Shown here: positions 59,613 through 64,000 of the stretch, piece by piece | Numbering within the stretch: the first letter of the stretch is position 1 | How the letters are laid out: each line of letters opens with the position of its first letter | NCBI GenBank assembly: GCA_017460225.1 | Contig: JAFUBM010000019.1 | Coordinates: 30,878 to 94,877 of the forward strand | From: Candidatus Saccharimonadota bacterium | GTDB lineage: Bacteria; Patescibacteriota; Saccharimonadia; Saccharimonadales; Saccharimonadaceae | Reading direction: 5' to 3' | Length of the DNA: 64,000 nucleotides | The notes under the pieces: generated by a model | Seen by the model: the letters and a program-made list of their open reading frames with translations, nothing else | Databases searched by the model: none | What the model was told of the DNA's origin: nothing | Made by a program: the position numbers and the translations under genes

Positions 59613-60951
59613 ACTCTATAATACCGCTTCGCGGAAGATCGAAACTTTTGAACCAAAGAATCCGGACGAGGTAAAGATCTATACTTGTGGCCCCACGGTC
59701 TATTCCGCACCGCACATCGGGAACTTTGCCGCCTATATTTACTGGGACTTGCTTTTGCGGACGCTAAAAGCCAACGGGTTGACGCCCAAACGGGTCCTGA
59801 ACCTGACCGACGTAGGGCATCTCACGTCCGACGGCGACTCTGGCGAGGACAAACTAGAAAAGGGCGCCAAAAAGGAGGGTAAGACTGTCTGGGAGATTGC
59901 AGATTTTTATATTGACCTGTTCAAGACGGACTTTGCCAAACTCCGTTTGCTTGAGCCGGCAGTTTGGGCGCGCGCCACAGATTTTATCACCGAATCGGAA
60001 GAGCTAGTCCAGCGCCTAATCGATCGCGGCTTTACGTATGAGACCTCCGACGGAGTTTATTTTGACACTTCTAAGTTCTCCGGCTATGCTGACTTTGCGC
60101 GGCTAGACCTTGAAAACCTGAAGGCCGGCGCCCGGGTGGAGTTCTCGAGCGAAAAGCGCAACCCGTCTGATTTTGCCGTCTGGAAGTTTATCAAGCCGGG
60201 AGAAAATCACGCCATGCGCTGGGACTTCCTTGGCCGCCCAGGGTATCCGGGATGGCACCTTGAGTGCTCTAGTATCATCCACGCTTGCCTCGGCGAGCCA
60301 ATCGACATTCATACCGGCGGCGTCGACCACGTCCCAGTCCACCACACCAACGAAATTGCTCAGACCTACGGTGCGTTTGGCGAAAAGCTGGCGCAAGTCT
60401 GGCTACACTGTAATTTTCTCACCATTAACGGCGAAAAAATCTCCAAATCTCTCGGTAATATCGTGACACTGGCTGAGCTGGAAGGGGAAGGCTTTTCCGT
60501 CTTTGACTTTAAGCTGTGGCTCTATCAGGGACATTATCGCTCGGAGCGGAACTTTACTTTTGCCGATCTCGAAGCGGCACGCGCTCGTCGGAAGAACTGG
60601 CGGAACTTTGTCGCGCTGGCTTTCCAGCTGCCGCGCGCAAACGTCAAAGATTTCCAAAAAAACTTAGTCGAAAAATTAAACGACGATCTAAACTCTGCGG
60701 CCGCCTTTGCTTATATCGATTCCGTAGCGGAAGATATGAGCTTGGAAGATTGGCGGGCCGTTGAAGAGCTGTTCGCACTAGACCTCATTCCAGAAGACGT
60801 AACCGAGCAAGTTGCGCCGCAAATCCGTGCCCGCACCGCCGCTCGCCAAGCTCACGATTTTGCCACGGCCGACCGCATCCGCGACGAGCTAGCCGCTCAA
60901 GGGCTTTCTCTCTTCGACACTAGCGACGGCACTTTTTGGCAACTCGCCTAA
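59602..60951 (+). CDS. cysS: Cysteinyl-tRNA synthetase
   Basis: The 449-residue class I synthetase has the HIGH-type motif in YTCGPTVYSAPHIGNFAAY, zinc ligands (Cys in TCGP and LECSSI, His/Glu in HHTNEIAQ) and KISKSLGN near 270 for tRNA attachment. Length is normal. It is coupled to nrnA by overlap. Codon use is C-rich on the plus strand, as in nrnA, opposite to other plus-strand genes in the window. Confidence 0.96.
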   Translation: MPLRLYNTASRKIETFEPKNPDEVKIYTCGPTVYSAPHIGNFAAYIYWDLLLRTLKANGLTPKRVLNLTDVGHLTSDGDSGEDKLEKGAKKEGKTVWEIADFYIDLFKTDFAKLRLLEPAVWARATDFITESEELVQRLIDRGFTYETSDGVYFDTSKFSGYADFARLDLENLKAGARVEFSSEKRNPSDFAVWKFIKPGENHAMRWDFLGRPGYPGWHLECSSIIHACLGEPIDIHTGGVDHVPVHHTNEIAQTYGAFGEKLAQVWLHCNFLTINGEKISKSLGNIVTLAELEGEGFSVFDFKLWLYQGHYRSERNFTFADLEAARARRKNWRNFVALAFQLPRANVKDFQKNLVEKLNDDLNSAAAFAYIDSVAEDMSLEDWRAVEELFALDLIPEDVTEQVAPQIRARTAARQAHDFATADRIRDELAAQGLSLFDTSDGTFWQLA

Positions 60952-60979
60952 GACTATTGTAGGTCTAGATAAATTATAA

Positions 60980-61027
60980 TAAAAAAGAAGTTCCCGTCTC
61001 AGCGAATGCTTCGCCCTCGTGAACTTC
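60980..61027 (-). terminator. Terminator of the 61322-64000 FISUMP gene
   Basis: On the minus strand, stem gaagttc...gaacttc with an inner gcgaa/ttcgc stem is followed by TTTTTT (60981-60986). The plus strand has no such run, so it serves the leftward FISUMP transcript. Confidence 0.7.
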
Positions 61028-61095
61028 ATTACTTTGATTTTACTTCAAAAGTTTGTTTATGTCAATAACTTCACGCTTAAGTGAGGGTGGGGGAG

Positions 61096-61289
61096 TTGAC
61101 ATAGTAGCGTTGGTAATGATAAGATAGAAAATTTGGCTTGGTGGACCTCGGGAGTGAGGCTTATGCTTTTATTTTATACAAAATATTGTATAGTAAAAAA
61201 ATTTTCTTTTCCTATATTCCTCTTCTAATCATTCTAACTTTTCTTCCCTATAACACCCCCAAACCTCCCTCATCGCTGGGGGAGGTTTT
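61096..61289 (+). ncRNA. Candidate small transcript with possible 21-aa peptide
   Basis: TTGACA (61096-61101), 18-base spacer, TAAGAT (61120-61125) is the closest match to a consensus -35 in the window. About 160 bases follow, then hairpin aacctccc/gggaggtt with TTTT (61261-61289). The 370-base gap 60952-61321 holds nothing else. Inside, 61163-61228 encodes MLLFYTKYCIVKKFSFPIFL plus F, after a GGGAG site; it is hydrophobic and AT-rich. Confidence 0.4.
61163..61228 (+). CDS. Possible small hydrophobic peptide (21 aa)
   Basis: ATG at 61163 lies 8 bases after GGGAG. The peptide is mostly Phe, Leu, Ile, Tyr and Lys, like small membrane peptides of type I toxins, but such a composition also arises by chance in AT-rich DNA. 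A longer overlapping frame through the terminator seems less likely. Confidence 0.2.
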   Translation: MLLFYTKYCIVKKFSFPIFLF

Positions 61290-61321
61290 CCGGGAATTCG
61301 GGGGAAGGGGGAACTACGACG

Positions 61322-64000
61322 CTACAACTGCGCGACGCAGCGAACAGTAAAGCCGTATACCTTAGAGTAGTTACTCTGAGGGTAGACGTTAGTGCCATTG
61401 AAGCGCAAGTACCGCGCGTCAGGCTGAGAGCTGGCAGTACGTGACCAGAAGTACCCGTTGGACCCACGATAGTAAAGGCCAGCGCCAGCCCAATTGTAGT
61501 AGCCGGTAAAGGGGATAGAGAGAGGAGCGCTGCGCATCGACAGTGACGATTCTGAGTTAGATGCTAGTGCCGTGGTGCCGTCATCCATGCGTTTGTAAGT
61601 GGAAAATAGCAGCGTCCTCCAGCTTTGGCTTCTTCCGGCTACATAATCATAGTCGTATGGCAAGCTCCAGCCTTTGGGGCAGATGGAGTCGCTAGCTTGG
61701 TCATCTGCGTGACCAGCAGAGATGGTCTCGCTCATAGTGTAGAGCCCGCTCTCAGCCGTGGCGGCATACCAGTTGTAGTATTTACCAATGTACTCGTTGC
61801 CATAGAAAGTGTTGTTAGCGGAGTCCCAGGTGGTGGAAGTGCGGGCGCTGGTGGTAGCTGTATTAGCATTTGTGCCATAGCTGGTTGTAGCACCGGTCAA
61901 ACCATTGGTTGGGACGTAGCGGACAGCCGTCATCGCGCCGCGAGTACCAGTACCGTCGGTAGTCTCGCCAGAGTAGATGGTATTGTTATAAGAGCGAGGG
62001 ATTTGGCCTCTGGAGTTATTCTCGATACAGCCGCCCTGTCCGGATTGGTAGGAAGCAGTTGCGTTAGCCGCACCGGAACTGTAGGTGCTGGTCGTGTTGG
62101 CTTGGCAGGTCGCGTCGGACGTGGCTGCCGGGTCGGAAGCGGTAGCGATGTCGTTGCCGTTCTCGTCGTAGCGGCTTCCCCAGTGCCACTTGATGCTGCC
62201 TTGGGTGCTATATTGGGTGGAGTTCTGGTATTGAGTAGGCTGAGAGTCGGCAAGCTGCGTCAGGGAGAAGGAGGCAAAGATGGTCGTGTCGGTCTGACTC
62301 GAGCCGGAAGTGGCGTACGGGTCCCAATCGCTACTTACGTCCGAGTCGGCCGGGGTAAGAGTGCCGACCGTGGAGAGATCGAGATCCAGGTTCTGCACCA
62401 TCCAGCAGTTGTCGTCGGCAAAGTGGCGAACAAGATAGTCGTTGTTGTCTCGGGAATCGACTAGGGCAAAGGTGCCGGTGTTGAGGGCGACGTTAGCGGC
62501 CAGGGTGTCGGCCTCGGTTGCGCCGTCAGTCACTAGCTGGGTTGTGCCGGAGTAGTTCATAATCCGGGCGTTAGTGGCGGTCTGGTTGTTCCACTTGTTA
62601 GTCATCTTACAGACGCTGGCGGTCATCTCCTGCATATAGTTGATGATGTGGGCCGGAGTGTAGGCGCCAGCAGCAGCGAGAACTTGGGCCTTGGTGCTAT
62701 TAACGGTGTCCGTGTTCTCGGTAAAGCGCGGGTCGGTGTAGACGCTAGCGGTACTGCCGTAGGTTGTGCCGTCGTTGGGCCAGTAGGACTGCAGACCGGC
62801 GTAAGTTACTGCGGCGACGTCGTAGGTAGTGGAGTTGTAAGCGTAAGTGTAGTGGGAGAGGTAGTTGTAGTTATACTTGTCGATGTGAAGCCAGATGTCG
62901 TAGGAGGCGTTACCGGAGCCGTCTTCCGGGTCGTGATCCGGGAGGGTACAAGTTACGGTAGAGAGGTTGTTGCCGCTACCGGTAGCTAAGCTAGCAGAAG
63001 CTACGGGGCAGGGTAGAGTACCAGTAAGAGCGGCAAGTTCCGTGGCCGTCTTGTCGTAGTCAAACCCGCCAGCGTTGCTGTTCAAGGTAGAGTCGTAGAG
63101 GGCAGAGTGGGGGATGAGAGTGACAAGGATGTCGCTGCTCGCAATAGTGGAGGTAGCAGTAGAGTCAGCCAGGTCGAAGGTGATGCTGAGGGTGTCGCCG
63201 GAAGCTACGAGTTCGTGATCCCGGGCGAGGTTAGAAGAGACGGCATCAAGCGAATCGGTCGAAGCCATGGCCGTATAGACGAGTGTGTTCTGGTAAGTAC
63301 CAGCTAGAGTGTCGGTATCTACCGCTACGGCATAGTAGATGTCGAAGTGGTTGTTGGTAGTATCTCCCGTCACTTCCTGGCCAGTAGACTCGGAAGTATA
63401 AGTACCAAAGCCCAGGGCGTTGCTGGTGGTAGCTTTCCAGATTTGTTGCGGGGAGGCTAGGACCGGGACAGCAGACCAGACCGTGCTAGTATATGTGGCA
63501 GCAGCGCCGGTAGTGTCAGTCTCGGAGGTGATTTGGGTGTCGGTTAAGGACGGGACAACAAAGGTCGGTGGAGTAGCGTCAGAAGTGCTCTTAGCAATCA
63601 TGGTGCCCGGGACCGCAAAGCCCCAGCCAGCGCGTCCATTAGCCGTGAAGGTCATGGGGCTGGCCCAAGTACCGCCAATGGCCGGGATGTTGACGCCGGT
63701 AGTGGTAGTAGCACTAGCGCCAGAGCCAGAGGTAACGAGGTTGAGACTGTTGTTGGTGGTGTTAGTGGAGAGGTAGATCGTATAGTACTTACCGTTAGTA
63801 GCAATACTGATGTTTTTCTTCAGGACCTTCAGGGTACCGTAGGACGAGCCGGAGCTATCGAGATTGTTGGCGGTAGGAGAAAGGGTAGAGAACTCTACAT
63901 CTCCGGATGTGCCGTCCGAGCCGGTGTCGTTAGTGTTGAGCGTGATCTGGACGGAGCTCCAGTCTACGCTAGCGGATGTGGTCTCGGCGTGGGCCTCGGC
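61322..64000 (-). CDS. Secreted FISUMP-domain surface protein (C-terminal 892 aa; 5' end beyond window)
   Basis: The open frame runs to the window edge and begins there AEAHAETTSASVDWSSVQIT, comparable to the residues just after the signal peptide of the paralogue at 22902-25061, so little is missing. Shared features: PAIGGTWASPMTF, WGFAVPG, TYQNTLVYTAMASTDSLDAV, DNCWMVQNLDLDLSTVGTLT, ICPKGWSLPY, GYFWSRTASS and TVRCVAQL. A long insertion (about 520-700) is rich in Ser, Thr, Gly and Asn. The function of this family is unknown; exposure on the surface and host contact are plausible. A terminator lies at 60980-61027. Confidence 0.88.
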   Translation of the reverse strand, partial: AEAHAETTSASVDWSSVQITLNTNDTGSDGTSGDVEFSTLSPTANNLDSSGSSYGTLKVLKKNISIATNGKYYTIYLSTNTTNNSLNLVTSGSGASATTTTGVNIPAIGGTWASPMTFTANGRAGWGFAVPGTMIAKSTSDATPPTFVVPSLTDTQITSETDTTGAAATYTSTVWSAVPVLASPQQIWKATTSNALGFGTYTSESTGQEVTGDTTNNHFDIYYAVAVDTDTLAGTYQNTLVYTAMASTDSLDAVSSNLARDHELVASGDTLSITFDLADSTATSTIASSDILVTLIPHSALYDSTLNSNAGGFDYDKTATELAALTGTLPCPVASASLATGSGNNLSTVTCTLPDHDPEDGSGNASYDIWLHIDKYNYNYLSHYTYAYNSTTYDVAAVTYAGLQSYWPNDGTTYGSTASVYTDPRFTENTDTVNSTKAQVLAAAGAYTPAHIINYMQEMTASVCKMTNKWNNQTATNARIMNYSGTTQLVTDGATEADTLAANVALNTGTFALVDSRDNNDYLVRHFADDNCWMVQNLDLDLSTVGTLTPADSDVSSDWDPYATSGSSQTDTTIFASFSLTQLADSQPTQYQNSTQYSTQGSIKWHWGSRYDENGNDIATASDPAATSDATCQANTTSTYSSGAANATASYQSGQGGCIENNSRGQIPRSYNNTIYSGETTDGTGTRGAMTAVRYVPTNGLTGATTSYGTNANTATTSARTSTTWDSANNTFYGNEYIGKYYNWYAATAESGLYTMSETISAGHADDQASDSICPKGWSLPYDYDYVAGRSQSWRTLLFSTYKRMDDGTTALASNSESSLSMRSAPLSIPFTGYYNWAGAGLYYRGSNGYFWSRTASSQPDARYLRFNGTNVYPQSNYSKVYGFTVRCVAQL

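Noticed and set aside
61138..61350. A 70-codon plus-strand frame starting at TTG or GTG
   Set aside because: It runs through a terminator hairpin and into the 3' end of the FISUMP gene; the shorter frame at 61163 has a better ribosome site, though it too is doubtful.
1..64000. Recoding of UGA as glycine (as in Absconditabacteria/Gracilibacteria)
   Set aside because: All core proteins have normal length without reading UGA, several genes end in UGA and RF2 is present.
1..64000. CRISPR array or prophage
   Set aside because: No regularly spaced short direct repeats and no integrase, capsid or Cas genes seen.

Overview
The window is a compact, gene-dense chromosomal segment of a Patescibacteria/CPR bacterium, most likely Saccharibacteria (TM7). 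The inference rests on the compact ribosomal operons without an L30 gene between rpsE and rplO, a stand-alone CofE-like ligase, FISUMP-type surface proteins, sortases, very few metabolic genes (lactate dehydrogenase, GpsA) and use of UGA as a normal stop with an intact prfB (which argues against Absconditabacteria/Gracilibacteria). I see no rRNA operon, CRISPR array, prophage or transposase gene. Two tRNA genes (Leu-CAA, Val-CAC), both with encoded CCA, are present.

Layout. 1-2943: ftsE end, prfB, murD. 2986-12561: CofE-like ligase, M16 peptidase, secA, hibernation factor, serS, recR, YbaB, membrane glycosyltransferase and a short-chain dehydrogenase. 12590-22831: tRNA-Leu, a hypothetical, then a long minus-strand ribosomal/secretion block (rpsI-rplM-rplQ-rpoA-rpsD-rpsK-rpsM-rpmJ-infA, a sortase, secY, an HD protein, rplO-rpsE-rplR-rplF). 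22902-25650: a large FISUMP surface protein with a long structured leader, and an opposing small RNA or peptide locus. 25651-30246: dnaB, dnaX, a conserved unknown, rplL-rplJ with its L10 leader. 30249-33245: rlmH, dus and an AT-rich islet with a small membrane protein, a secreted protein and a MazF/PemK toxin. 33344-39584: gpsA, a helicase-nuclease fusion, a small unknown and a DUF2207-like membrane protein. 39599-44651: ldh, lysS, CPBP protease, site-2 protease, frr. 44706-49989: second sortase, tsf-rpsB, small ORF, rpmE, tRNA-Val, prfA-prmC. 50133-57966: HtrA with a membrane protein, lepB, glutaredoxin, a two-component system, AI-2E family permease, rmuC. 58024-60951: hypothetical, DHH phosphoesterase, cysS. 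61322-64000: a second FISUMP protein, cut by the window end.

Regulation. Many genes have a TATAAT-like box 5-12 bases before the ATG and no Shine-Dalgarno, so leaderless transcription from extended -10 promoters looks common; internal operon genes do have Shine-Dalgarno sequences. A TTTTAAG-N5-TTTTAAG direct repeat occurs in the same place at two promoters: that of the two-component operon and that of the membrane-protein/htrA operon. This suggests an envelope-stress regulon resembling streptococcal CiaRH-HtrA.

Most unusual structure. A family of long imperfect palindromes (about 150-310 bp) lies after or between genes at 189-472, 19784-20098 and 30681-30839, sharing terminal motifs but with different bodies; a related body sits in frame inside dnaX (27290-27455). 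Other points of interest are loss of zinc-binding cysteines in L36, RecR and DnaX, and a base-skew reversal over nrnA-cysS that suggests a recent inversion.
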